Below the pieces are notes generated by a model. It did no database searches and was not told the origin of the DNA. It saw only the letters and a program-made list of their open reading frames with translations. The translations under genes and the position numbers were made by a program. Shown here in pieces: positions 53,550 to 63,584 of a DNA stretch of 64,000 bases. The stretch lies in NCBI RefSeq assembly GCF_900102635.1, contig NZ_FMZQ01000001.1, positions 868,001 to 932,000 of the forward strand, read 5' to 3'. Positions within the stretch are counted from its first letter, which is position 1, and every line of letters starts with the position of its first letter. Origin of the DNA: Ectopseudomonas chengduensis. Lineage in GTDB: Bacteria > Pseudomonadota > Gammaproteobacteria > Pseudomonadales > Pseudomonadaceae.

Positions 53550-53996
53550 TTACATCACCGGCTGCGGTTCATGCCCGCAGGCCAGGCAATGGCTCAGCCA
53601 TTCGCCGAGGAACAGGTTGAGCTGACTCTTTTCGTCCGGTTGATGCATCGCCGCGTTGGGGTAGGGGTAGCGAATATGCAGGCGACGTGCGTTCTCTGCG
53701 CTGACGACCTCGGCCATGCGCGCGTCGTGATAGACCCGCACTTCCAGCTGCGGCACCGGTAGCCAGGGCAGGCTGTGTTCCTGGCGCACGCACAGGGTGG
53801 TGGTGTAGGGGCAACTTTCCAACACGTCCAGCGCCAGCACGCCGAGCAGATGCTCACCCTGGCTCAGCGCCACGCGGCGGCTTTCCGTGTGCTCACGCAT
53901 GTTCGGCAGCAGGCGCATCAGGCGCGCGTAGTTGGCCTCGCAAGCCGCTTGCAGCTCGACCAGGTCGACCCGATAGCGCTCGCGTAGCAGATTCAC
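53550..53996 (-). CDS. DUF1249 family protein
   Basis: A 148-residue cytosolic protein of the DUF1249 (YqiB-like) family, conserved between the ADP-ribose pyrophosphatase and cpdA genes in gammaproteobacteria; its function is unknown. Typical strings are RYRVDLVELQAACEANYARLMRLLP, QLEVRVYHDARMAEVVSAENARR and the C-terminal QPDEKSQLNLFLGEWLSHCLACG. The GTG at 53996 overlaps the upstream stop (GTGA) and gives the family start; a GTG at 54002 is the only close alternative. Confidence 0.88.
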   Translation of the reverse strand: MNLLRERYRVDLVELQAACEANYARLMRLLPNMREHTESRRVALSQGEHLLGVLALDVLESCPYTTTLCVRQEHSLPWLPVPQLEVRVYHDARMAEVVSAENARRLHIRYPYPNAAMHQPDEKSQLNLFLGEWLSHCLACGHEPQPVM

Positions 53997-54592
53997 GACC
54001 ACATCCCCCGCACTTCGTCGCGGTTCAGCGCCAGCCATTGCAGGGCGATGATGCTGGCGGCGTTGTCGATACGCCCGTCGCGCACAGCGGCCAGGGCATC
54101 CTCCAGGGGCATCACCTGTACCCGGATGTCCTCGCCTTCCTCAGGCAGGCCATGCACACCGCCGGCACCCTCACTGCTGCAGCGACCAACGAACAGATGC
54201 ACGCGCTCGTCCGAGCCACCCGGCGAAGGGTAGTACTGGGTGATCGGCCACAGCGACGTCAGGGGCAGATCGGCTTCCTCGATGGCTTCGCGACGCGCGA
54301 CCTCCTCGGGCTCCTCGTCCTTGTCGATCAGACCTGCGACCAGCTCCAGCAGCCAGGGGTTGGCGCTCTTGTCCATGGCACCGACGCGAAACTGCTCGAT
54401 CAGCACCACTTCGTCGCGCTGCGGATCGTAAGGCAGCACGCACACGGCGTCGTGACGCACGAACAGCTCGCGGGTCAGCTGCGGGCCCATGTTGCCGGCG
54501 AACTGGCGATGGCGCAGCTTGATCCGGTCGAGGCGGTAGAAGCCGCGAAAGCAGTTCTCGCGCTCGATGATGTCGATGTCGTCTTTGCCCAT
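53993..54592 (-). CDS. nudF: ADP-ribose pyrophosphatase (Nudix)
   Basis: Hydrolyses ADP-ribose to AMP and ribose 5-phosphate. The 199-residue protein starts MGKDDIDIIERENCFRGFYR, a typical NudF/AspP N-terminus. The Nudix box is GLIDKDEEPEEVARREAIEE, ending in AD rather than AG; the metal-binding REAIEE core is intact. It is the first gene of the run nudF - DUF1249 on the minus strand and is preceded by a 127-bp hairpin element and then thiC. Confidence 0.94.
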   Translation of the reverse strand: MGKDDIDIIERENCFRGFYRLDRIKLRHRQFAGNMGPQLTRELFVRHDAVCVLPYDPQRDEVVLIEQFRVGAMDKSANPWLLELVAGLIDKDEEPEEVARREAIEEADLPLTSLWPITQYYPSPGGSDERVHLFVGRCSSEGAGGVHGLPEEGEDIRVQVMPLEDALAAVRDGRIDNAASIIALQWLALNRDEVRGMWS

Positions 54593-54632
54593 GGCAACTC
54601 CCCAGATAGTCGTAACGGGCCAAGCTCAGACT

Positions 54633-54759
54633 GTGTGAAAACTACTGCGCTCGCTCATGCTGCGTTAAAAAACGGCTCAAAATGCTCATTTACAACTCGT
54701 AAACTGCGCTTTTCGCCGTTCTATGCCTTGCCTGAGCTTCGCACGCTACGTTTTCACAC
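54633..54759. repeat. 127-bp imperfect inverted-repeat element (MITE-like)
   Basis: The ends GTGTGAAAAC (54633-54642) and GTTTTCACAC (54750-54759) are perfectly complementary. Inside, AACGGCTCAAAATGC pairs imperfectly with GCGCTTTTCGCCGTT, and TTTACAACTCGTAAA can form the apical hairpin. The whole element can fold into one long interrupted hairpin. It has no coding capacity. It lies between thiC (3' side) and nudF. Only one copy is in this window, so dispersal is an inference. Confidence 0.6.
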
Positions 54760-54831
54760 GGCCTGATGCGGCCCGTTACCTGTCACACTAGCGAGCATAG
54801 CGCTGCCAGATCAAGCTTCCATGACTGCCTG

Positions 54832-56911
<2,080 letters not shown>

Positions 56912-56923
56912 AAGAACTCGGGC

Positions 56924-56953
56924 AGTCTAAACAAGCTGGTGGGAGAAAACCAA
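56924..56953 (-). promoter_or_regulatory. Possible thiC promoter
   Basis: On the minus strand TTGGTT (56953-56948) and TAGACT (56929-56924) are 18 bp apart, which would start transcription about 5-8 bp before the riboswitch. Matches are modest; the placement is the main support. Confidence 0.4.
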
Positions 56954-57076
56954 CTCGGCGGTCAATAAATATCGACCCGTGCGTCGGAAAGCGACTGCTC
57001 GCGCTACTGGTGGCGGATTGTTCCCGACGAGCAACATAGCTTGCCGCCAGCTAGACTGATGCCGTCCATGGCGCGC

Positions 57077-57106
57077 TTGACCCCCGACTGTGGCGACCCG
57101 TAGCCT
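57077..57106 (+). promoter_or_regulatory. Possible tolC promoter
   Basis: TTGACC (57077-57082) and TAGCCT (57101-57106) are 18 bp apart, 36 bp upstream of the tolC start. The -35 is good and the -10 weak. The 427-bp gap between thiC and tolC otherwise holds only the thiC leader. Confidence 0.35.
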
Positions 57107-57142
57107 TGCCGATTACCGCCTATTCAAGGATCGACATCCATC

Positions 57143-58585
57143 ATGTTGCGCAGACTATCCCTGGCAATCGCCGTGGCCGCCGCTTCGGTGGCTCTGGTTC
57201 AGGCCGAAGAGGCCTCGCTGTCGAGCAAGACCGACCTGGTCACCGTGTATCAGGAAGCGGCGAAGAACAATGCCGATATCGCCGCCGCGCGCGCCGATTA
57301 TCAGGCGCGCCGCGAAGTCGTACCGCAGGCGCGTGCAGGGTTGCTGCCCAACCTGTCCGCTGGTGCCAATTACGGCGACACGCGTACCGAGGTCGATTCG
57401 CCCAGCGTGACCCTCTCGCGCAGTGGCCTGGTCTATCAGGCCAACCTCAGTCAGCCGCTGTTCCGTGCCGACCGCTGGTTCCAGTTGCAGGCTGCCGAGG
57501 CCACCAGCGAGCAGGCTTCGCTGGAGTTGTCTGCCACTGAGCAGAATTTGATTCTGCAGAGTGCCGAAACCTACTTCGCCGTGCTGCGTGCGCAGGACAC
57601 CCTGGCTTCGACCAAGGCCGAAGAGGCGGCATTCAAGCGTCAGCTGGACCAGGCCAACGAGCGTTTCGATGTCGGTCTGTCCGACAAGACCGATGTGCTC
57701 GAGGCCCAGGCCGGTTTCGACACCGCCCGCGCCAATCGCCTGCTCGCCGAGCGCGCAGTGGATGACGCCTTCGAAGCCCTTGTGACCCTGACCAACCGCG
57801 ATTATCTGGCCGTCGAGGGGATCGTCCACACCCTGCCGGTGCTGGCGCCGACGCCGAATGATGCCAAGGCCTGGGTCGACACCGCCGCGGCGCAGAATCT
57901 CAACCTGCAGGCCAGCCTTTACGCTGTGACGGCTGCCGAAGAGAACCTGCGCCAGCGCAAGGCCGGTCATGCGCCGACCCTGGATGCCGTGGCCAGCTAT
58001 CAGCAGGGTGATAACGACAGCCTGGGGTTCACCAATTCCGGCTCCTTTGGTGCGCCGCGTTACAGCGGTGACGTGTCGCAGCGTTCCATCGGTCTGCAAT
58101 TGAACATCCCGCTGTACAGCGGCGGTCTGACCAGCTCGCAGGTGCGTGAGGCTTATCAGCGCCTGGGCCAGACCGAGCAACTGCGCGAGAGCCTGCGTCG
58201 CCAGGTGGTGCAGAACACCCGCAACCTGTTCCGCGCGGTAAACACCGACGTGGAAACCGTGCAGGCGCGTCGCCAGTCGATCATCTCCAACCAGAGCGCG
58301 CTGGAGGCCACCGAGATCGGCTATCAGGTAGGTACCCGCAACATCGTCGACGTGCTCGACGCCCAGCGTCAGCTGTACAGCGCCGTGCGCAACTACAACG
58401 ACGCGCGCTACGACTACATCCTCAACAACCTGCGCCTGAAGCAGGCGGCCGGCACCCTCAGCCCAGCTGACCTGGAAGCGCTGGGCAGTTTCCTCAAGCC
58501 GGACTACAACCCGGACAAGGACTTCCTGCCGCCAGATCTGGCCTCTGCCGCCGAAGATCGCCTGCAGAACAATCAGGATTTCTGA
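57143..58585 (+). CDS. tolC: TolC-family outer-membrane channel protein
   Basis: Trimeric outer-membrane duct used by type I secretion and tripartite efflux systems. The 480-residue protein has a signal peptide (MLRRLSLAIAVAAASVALVQA) and the two-fold repeated TolC layout with long coiled-coil helices. LVTVYQEAAKNNADIAAARADYQARREVVPQARAGLLPNL-type sequence opens repeat one; GTRNIVDVLDAQRQLYSAVRNYNDARYDYILN is the conserved TolC block of repeat two. The orthologue next to thiC in P. aeruginosa is PA4974 (opmH). No inner-membrane partner is encoded nearby. Confidence 0.95.
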   Translation: MLRRLSLAIAVAAASVALVQAEEASLSSKTDLVTVYQEAAKNNADIAAARADYQARREVVPQARAGLLPNLSAGANYGDTRTEVDSPSVTLSRSGLVYQANLSQPLFRADRWFQLQAAEATSEQASLELSATEQNLILQSAETYFAVLRAQDTLASTKAEEAAFKRQLDQANERFDVGLSDKTDVLEAQAGFDTARANRLLAERAVDDAFEALVTLTNRDYLAVEGIVHTLPVLAPTPNDAKAWVDTAAAQNLNLQASLYAVTAAEENLRQRKAGHAPTLDAVASYQQGDNDSLGFTNSGSFGAPRYSGDVSQRSIGLQLNIPLYSGGLTSSQVREAYQRLGQTEQLRESLRRQVVQNTRNLFRAVNTDVETVQARRQSIISNQSALEATEIGYQVGTRNIVDVLDAQRQLYSAVRNYNDARYDYILNNLRLKQAAGTLSPADLEALGSFLKPDYNPDKDFLPPDLASAAEDRLQNNQDF

Positions 58586-58603
58586 GGCGTTCGCAGCAAA
58601 CAG

Positions 58604-58628
58604 AAAGCCCGACTCGCGTCGGGCTTTT
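58604..58628 (+). terminator. Intrinsic terminator of tolC
   Basis: AAAGCCCGAC and GTCGGGCTTT pair with a TCGC loop, followed by TTTCATTT, 18 bp after the tolC stop. Confidence 0.9.
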
Positions 58629-58715
58629 CATTTCGGCGATGTACCACGTAGCGCGCTGCGTGCACCGATCTGGTTGGCGGTGCGCTACCCGTGTTTGAGC
58701 CGAGCTAAATCAGTC

Positions 58716-58779
58716 GTAGCCCGGATGCAATTCGGGGAATTGCCTGCGTGATGCTTGTCCCGGATTGCATCCGGGCTAC
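58716..58779. repeat. REP palindrome, GTAGCCCGGATG type, overlapping the waaA stop codon
   Basis: Left arm from 58716 (GTAGCCCGGATGCAATTCGG) and right arm 58759-58779 are complementary, apart from a mismatch, with a 21-nt loop. The right arm contains CTA at 58776-58778, which is the TAG stop of waaA on the minus strand. It is the same family as 5982-6040. Confidence 0.88.
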
Positions 58780-60041
58780 AGAAGACGCTGCAAGCCCTCC
58801 AGCAAGCGCTCCAGCGCGCCCTGGTTGGCCTTGAGCACGCTAAGGCCGGCCTGGCTCATGCGCAGCATCTCGCTCGGTTCGTTCAGCAGCGCCGCAACCT
58901 TGTCCGCCAACTGCATGGCGTTTTCCACTTCGCTCATGGCGCCGGCTTCACGCAACTGTGCGGCGATTTCCAGGAAGTTGAACAGATGCGGGCCGCTCAG
59001 CACCGGCTTGCCCAGTGCTGCCGGCTCCAGCAGGTTATGGCCGCCATTGGCCACCAGGCTGCCGCCGACGAAGGCGATATCCGCCAGCGCGTAGAGAAAC
59101 AGCAGCTCACCCATGGTGTCGCCGAGCAGCACCTGGTCGCTGGTTTGCACGGCTTCAGCCGTGGAGCGGCGGCGAGTGGTCAGCCTTTCACTGATGCACA
59201 GTTCATGGACCGAGTTGAAGCGTTCGGGGTGACGTGGCACCAGAATCAGCAGTGCATCCGGTCGCGTCTCCAGCAACTGGCGATGGGCGGCGAGGACGAT
59301 CTCGTCTTCGCCGGCATGGGTGCTGGCAGCGATCCAGACAGGTCGAGTCGTTGCCTGCCATTGCTGGCGCAACGCATCTGCGCGTTGCAGCAGTTCGGCG
59401 TCGATCTTCAGGTCGAATTTGATCGAACCGGTGACTTCCACGCAGCCAGGGCGAGCGCCGAGATCGAGAAAACGCTGCGCCTCGGTCTGGGTCTGCACGG
59501 CGATCAGCGACAGTTCGCCGAGCATTGGTGCGGTGAGTTTGCCAAAGCGCGCATAGCCGCGTGCCGAGCGCTCGGAAAGGCGCGCATTGGCCAGGGCTAC
59601 GGGAATGTTGCGCTTGGCGCACTGATGGATGTGGTTCGGCCACAGCTCGGTTTCCATCACCACGGCTAGACGTGGTTGTACGCGATCGAGAAAACGCGCG
59701 GCAGCCCAGGGCAGGTCATAGGGCAGGTAGCAGTGCTGCACGCTTTCACCGAACAGCGCCTGGATGCGCTCGGAGCCGGTCGGTGTCATGCAGGTCACGG
59801 TGATCGGCAGTTCGGGATAGCGTGCCTGAAATGCGCGAATCATCGGCGCGGCGGCAATGCTTTCCCCGACCGATACCGCGTGTACCCAGATGCCGCCAGG
59901 TTTCATTGCCGGCAGGCCGAGGGAGAAGCGTTCATTGATACGCCGGGCATAAGCCGGCGCCTTGCGTGCGCGCAGGGCCAGACGCAGGGCAATCAGGGGC
60001 AGGGCCAGGTGCAGCAGCAGGGTGTAGAGGAGTCTGTTCAT
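58776..60041 (-). CDS. waaA: 3-deoxy-D-manno-octulosonic acid transferase (Kdo transferase)
   Basis: Attaches Kdo to lipid IV-A, the first inner-core step, at the inner membrane. The 421 residues start with a membrane-anchoring helix (MNRLLYTLLLHLALPLIALRL). WVHAVSVGESIAAAPMIRAF contains the conserved catalytic Glu region. MPTGSERIQALFGESVQHCYLPYDLPWA-like sequence, VVMETELWPN and the C-terminal GDTMGELLFLYALADIAFVGGSLVANGGHNLLEPAALGKPVL are diagnostic WaaA blocks. The TAG stop lies within a REP arm. It is separated from the other core genes by about 16 kb. Confidence 0.97.
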   Translation of the reverse strand: MNRLLYTLLLHLALPLIALRLALRARKAPAYARRINERFSLGLPAMKPGGIWVHAVSVGESIAAAPMIRAFQARYPELPITVTCMTPTGSERIQALFGESVQHCYLPYDLPWAAARFLDRVQPRLAVVMETELWPNHIHQCAKRNIPVALANARLSERSARGYARFGKLTAPMLGELSLIAVQTQTEAQRFLDLGARPGCVEVTGSIKFDLKIDAELLQRADALRQQWQATTRPVWIAASTHAGEDEIVLAAHRQLLETRPDALLILVPRHPERFNSVHELCISERLTTRRRSTAEAVQTSDQVLLGDTMGELLFLYALADIAFVGGSLVANGGHNLLEPAALGKPVLSGPHLFNFLEIAAQLREAGAMSEVENAMQLADKVAALLNEPSEMLRMSQAGLSVLKANQGALERLLEGLQRLL

Positions 60042-60084
60042 GGGGGCGCAGCTTATCGCCGCCGGTCATCCTCTGGAAGCGTGA

Positions 60085-60972
60085 TCATGCCTGCGGGCGC
60101 AGCAGTTCACGCGCCAGGCAGTCGGCCAGCCAGTTGGCAGCAGGACCGAGCGCGCCGTCGCGACGGCAGACCAGCTCCACTACCAGTGGTAGTGGCGCCC
60201 AGTCGCTGCGCAGTTCCTGCAGGTGACCCTGGTAGGTCGGGTACTGCGCTACATGGCGGGGTAGCCAGGCCCAGCCAACGCCACGTATCACCAGCTCGGC
60301 CATCACGTAGAAGCTGTCGGCGCGCCATACCAGCGGACTGATCTGCTCGCCGCCGGGGTATTGGCTGTCCTGCGGCGTCATCAGCAGTTGGCGATGTTCG
60401 GCCAGGTCGCGACGTTCCACGCTGTCGAGTTCGGCCAGCGGGTGGTGCGGGCTGCACACCGTGACCATCTCGATGGTGCCCAGGCGCTGGCTTTCCAGCG
60501 CGCGTGGCATCTGTTCGTGATGAAACAGCAGGCCAAGATCGGCCTGATGCTGCAGCAGCTTGCGCGCCACGTCGCCCTGGGCGCCGCTGGAAAGCTGCAC
60601 TTCAAGCAGGGGAAAGGCAGCCGCCAGGGCTTCCAGGCTGGCCAGCACCGGCTGGTAAGGCATGGCCTCGTCCTGCGCCAGACGCAGGCGCGCCTCCTCG
60701 CCACGTGCCAGGCCCAGCGCGCGACCATCGAGGCGCTCGCACTGCTGCAACACGCTGCGGGCCTGCTCCAGCAGCGCCGCGCCTGCCTCGGTCAGCTCTG
60801 GCTGGCGACCGCTGCTGCGTTCGAAGAGGGTGACGCCGAGATCGCTTTCGAGCAGGGCGATGGCGGTGCTGACCGCCGATTGCGCGCGTCCGGTCTGCCG
60901 AGCTGCAGCAGAAAAGGATCGGCTCTCGGCGGTACGGACGAATAGTTGCAGTTGATCGAGATTCCAGTTCAT
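60085..60972 (-). CDS. LysR-family transcriptional regulator
   Basis: A 295-residue LysR regulator. MNWNLDQLQLFVRTAESRSFSAAAR, AQSAVSTAIALLESDLGVTLFERSS and ELTEAGAALLEQAR form the winged helix-turn-helix. The C-terminal effector domain includes EVQLSSGAQGDVARKLLQHQADLGLLF. It is divergent from the EmrE-like pump gene, with 89 bp between the starts and an ATC-N9-GAT palindrome next to its own start. This suggests autoregulation and control of the pump. Effector unknown. Confidence 0.9.
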   Translation of the reverse strand: MNWNLDQLQLFVRTAESRSFSAAARQTGRAQSAVSTAIALLESDLGVTLFERSSGRQPELTEAGAALLEQARSVLQQCERLDGRALGLARGEEARLRLAQDEAMPYQPVLASLEALAAAFPLLEVQLSSGAQGDVARKLLQHQADLGLLFHHEQMPRALESQRLGTIEMVTVCSPHHPLAELDSVERRDLAEHRQLLMTPQDSQYPGGEQISPLVWRADSFYVMAELVIRGVGWAWLPRHVAQYPTYQGHLQELRSDWAPLPLVVELVCRRDGALGPAANWLADCLARELLRPQA

Positions 60973-60977
60973 GGCTG

Positions 60978-61000
60978 ACCTATCTCAAATACAGATAGGT
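60978..61000. promoter_or_regulatory. LysR-type operator candidate (ATC-N9-GAT)
   Basis: ACCTATCT (60978-60985) and AGATAGGT (60993-61000) are perfectly complementary around 7 nt, and the core fits the ATC-N9-GAT consensus known from LysR/NodD boxes. It begins 6 bp upstream of the LysR start codon and about 60 bp before the emrE-like start. Confidence 0.6.
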
Positions 61001-61061
61001 AATGACTTTATCCCATCATGGAAGAACTTAGAATTGCGCTCATCTTTCAGGAGTCGCCATC

Positions 61062-61394
61062 ATGCCCGGATATCTCTATCTCGCCATTGCCATCGCGGCC
61101 GAAGTGGTTGCCACCACCTCGATGAAGGCTATCGACGGCTTCAACAAACCCTTGCCGCTGCTGCTGGTGATCGGCGGTTACGCGATCGCTTTCTGGATGC
61201 TGATTCTGGTGGTGCGCACCATCCCGGTGGGCATCGCCTACGCCATCTGGGCGGGGTTGGGCATCGTTCTCGTCAGCATCGCGGCGATGTTCATCTACCA
61301 GCAAAAGCTCGATCTGCCGGCCGTGCTCGGCATGGGGCTGATCGTCAGTGGCGTGGTGGTGATTCAGCTGTTCTCGCAATCGACCGGGCACTGA
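61062..61394 (+). CDS. emrE: Small multidrug resistance (SMR) efflux protein, EmrE-like
   Basis: Proton-coupled exporter of quaternary cations in the inner membrane, acting as an antiparallel dimer. The 110-residue protein has four transmembrane helices. Glu14 in LAIAIAAEVVATTSMKA is the essential proton/substrate residue, and GIAYAIWAGLGIVL holds the conserved Trp near position 63. AGGAG precedes the ATG. The divergent LysR gene is a likely regulator. The FAD-oxidoreductase gene follows after 63 bp. The counterpart by order is PA4990. Confidence 0.93.
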   Translation: MPGYLYLAIAIAAEVVATTSMKAIDGFNKPLPLLLVIGGYAIAFWMLILVVRTIPVGIAYAIWAGLGIVLVSIAAMFIYQQKLDLPAVLGMGLIVSGVVVIQLFSQSTGH

Positions 61395-61457
61395 TGGGCC
61401 GCGGGTGAGGGAGCTGGCGGGTTATACTGCGCGCCTGTTTTTCGCCGAGGCCCGTTC

Positions 61458-62633
61458 ATGTCCCAGTCTCTCAGCACCGATGTCCTGATCGTCGGCGGCG
61501 GTATCGCCGGCCTCTGGCTCAATGCGCGCCTGCGTCAGCAGGGTTTCGCCACCGTTCTGGTGGAGCGCGGCAGCCTGGGCGGCGGGCAGAGCCTGAAGTC
61601 GCAGGGCATCATCCATGGTGGCGCCAAATACGCCCTGCATGGCGCGCTGACCGGTGCCTCCGAGGCCATCGCCGACATGCCGCGCCGCTGGCGCGAGGCG
61701 CTGGCCGGTAACGGCGAGCTGGATCTGTCCGGTGTGCGCATTCTTTCCGACGCGCATTACCTGTGGTCGCCCGGCACCCTGGCCGGCAACCTCACCAGCT
61801 TCTTCGCCAGCAAGGCCGTTCGCGGCCGCGTCGATCAGGTCAAGGGCGAGCAATTGCCGCCGGCGCTGCAGCATCCGAAGTTCAAGGGCAAGGTCTATCG
61901 CCTCGCCGAGCTGGTGCTCGATGTGCCGAGCCTGATCGCACGCCTGGCCGAGCTGGCGGGTGACAGCCTGCTGGCCGCCGAGCGTATCGAACCGCTGCAG
62001 GGAAACGCTGAGCTGTGCGGGCTGATCGTCGATGGTCGCGAGATTCGTGCGCAGCGTGTGGTGCTCAGTGCCGGTGCCGGCAATGCCGATCTGCTCGCCG
62101 CCCTGGGCGTCGAGCAGCCCGCGCAGCAGTTGCGCCCGCTGCATATGGTGCTGGCCAAGGGGCCGGCGCTGAAACCGTTGTACGCCCATTGCCTTGGTGG
62201 CGGGCCGAAGCCTCGGGTCACCGTCACCACCCATCCGGCGGCCGATGGCCAATGGGTCTGGTACCTCGGCGGCGATCTGGCCGAAGCCGATGGCGTCGCC
62301 CGCGACGAGGCGGCGCAGATTGAGGCCGCGAAAAAGGAGATGGCCTCGCTGCTGCCCTGGGTCGACCAGAGTCAGACTCGCTGGGCCACATTACGTGTGG
62401 ATCGCGCCGAGCCCGCGCAGTCGGGCCTGGTGCGTCCGGACAATGCCTTTCTCGCCGAGCAACAGCGCCTGCTGGTGGGCTGGCCGACCAAGCTGGCGCT
62501 GGCGCCGGATTTCGCTGATCGCGTACTGGCCACGCTGCAGCGCGATAATCTGCAGCCGTCCGCTGATATGCCATTGCCCGAATTGCCGCGCCCAGCCTTG
62601 GGGCAACCGGTGTGGGACGCGTTACTGCCATGA
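61458..62633 (+). CDS. FAD-dependent oxidoreductase (DAO family)
   Basis: A 391-residue flavoprotein of the D-amino-acid-oxidase fold. DVLIVGGGIAGLWLNARL is the Rossmann GxGxxG FAD motif, and LGGGQSLKSQGIIHGGAKYAL is the conserved stretch after it. The rest contains the substrate domain with DVPSLIARLAELAGDSLL. The stop overlaps the next start (ATGA), coupling it to an aldo/keto reductase. The pair corresponds to PA4991-PA4992. The substrate is unknown; the HGGAKY motif suggests a glycerol-3-phosphate or hydroxyglutarate oxidase-like reaction, but this is only a guess. Confidence 0.85.
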   Translation: MSQSLSTDVLIVGGGIAGLWLNARLRQQGFATVLVERGSLGGGQSLKSQGIIHGGAKYALHGALTGASEAIADMPRRWREALAGNGELDLSGVRILSDAHYLWSPGTLAGNLTSFFASKAVRGRVDQVKGEQLPPALQHPKFKGKVYRLAELVLDVPSLIARLAELAGDSLLAAERIEPLQGNAELCGLIVDGREIRAQRVVLSAGAGNADLLAALGVEQPAQQLRPLHMVLAKGPALKPLYAHCLGGGPKPRVTVTTHPAADGQWVWYLGGDLAEADGVARDEAAQIEAAKKEMASLLPWVDQSQTRWATLRVDRAEPAQSGLVRPDNAFLAEQQRLLVGWPTKLALAPDFADRVLATLQRDNLQPSADMPLPELPRPALGQPVWDALLP

Positions 62634-63439
62634 GTACATTGCACGAGCTGCATCGTCCGCTGGGCTCCACTGGCTTTCAGGTTTCGCCGCTGGGTCTGGG
62701 CACGGTCAAGCTGGGCCGCGACCAGGGCGTCAAGTACCCCAACGGCTTCACCATTCCCGACGATGCACAGGCACTGGCCTTGTTGCAGCAGGCCCGCGAG
62801 CTGGGCATCAACCTGATCGATACCGCGCCGGCCTACGGCATCAGCGAGCAGCGCCTCGGCCCGCTGCTGCGTGGCCAGCGTGATGAGTGGGTGATCGTCA
62901 GCAAGACCGGTGAGGAGTTCGAGCAGGGCCGATCGCACTTCGATTTCTCCCCCGCGCATACTCGCCTCTCGGTCGAGCGCAGCCTCAAGCGCCTGGAGAC
63001 CGACCGTATCGATCTGCTGCTGGTGCACTCCGACGGCAACGATCTTGCCGTGCTGCGTGAAACAGGGGTGTACGAGACGCTGGCCGAGCTCAAGCGTGAG
63101 GGTAAGATCCTTGCCTACGGGGTTTCCGGCAAGACCGTCGAGGGCGGGCTGCTGGCGCTGGAACAAGGCGACTGCGCCATGGTCACCTATAACCTGAGTG
63201 AGCAGGGCGAGAAGCCGGTATTGGACTACGCTGCCAGTCACGCCAAGGGCATCCTGATCAAGAAGGCGCTGGCCAGCGGGCATGCCTGCCTGGCCGATGG
63301 TGTCGACCCGGTGCGCGCCAGCTTCGAGCTGATCTTCGCGCATCCGGGCGTCAGCAGCGCCATCGTCGGCACCATCACGCCCGCGCACCTGGCGGCCAAT
63401 GTCGCGACTGTGGCGGCGGTTTTACAGGGCATCCGCTGA
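62630..63439 (+). CDS. Aldo/keto reductase
   Basis: A 269-residue NAD(P)H-dependent TIM-barrel oxidoreductase. LGLGTVKLGRDQG opens the barrel; ELGINLIDTAPAYGISEQRLGPLL contains the catalytic Asp and Tyr (D-xxxx-Y); VIVSKTGEEF has the catalytic Lys; and LLLVHSDGNDLAVL has the His of the tetrad. Near the end, SSAIVGTITPAHLAANV matches the cofactor phosphate region. The ATG at 62630 overlaps the preceding stop by 4 bp and is preferred over one at 62612. Substrate not determined. Confidence 0.92.
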   Translation: MSTLHELHRPLGSTGFQVSPLGLGTVKLGRDQGVKYPNGFTIPDDAQALALLQQARELGINLIDTAPAYGISEQRLGPLLRGQRDEWVIVSKTGEEFEQGRSHFDFSPAHTRLSVERSLKRLETDRIDLLLVHSDGNDLAVLRETGVYETLAELKREGKILAYGVSGKTVEGGLLALEQGDCAMVTYNLSEQGEKPVLDYAASHAKGILIKKALASGHACLADGVDPVRASFELIFAHPGVSSAIVGTITPAHLAANVATVAAVLQGIR

Positions 63440-63584
63440 GGTCCCCGGTCACGTCCTCTTACAGCCTTGGGTTGTACTGGGTGGTCGGCTTGGGGCAGCC
63501 TTGAGCGGTTTTTGCTTCAACCTGACCCTCGCGTGAGCGCTGGCTGCCGAGCCGCCTCACGCCCAGCCGGAACAAGGAGTCGAG

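Noticed and set aside
53993..54038. Longer start for the DUF1249 protein at 54038
   Set aside because: It would lie inside the nudF coding end; the GTG in the GTGA overlap gives the normal family length.
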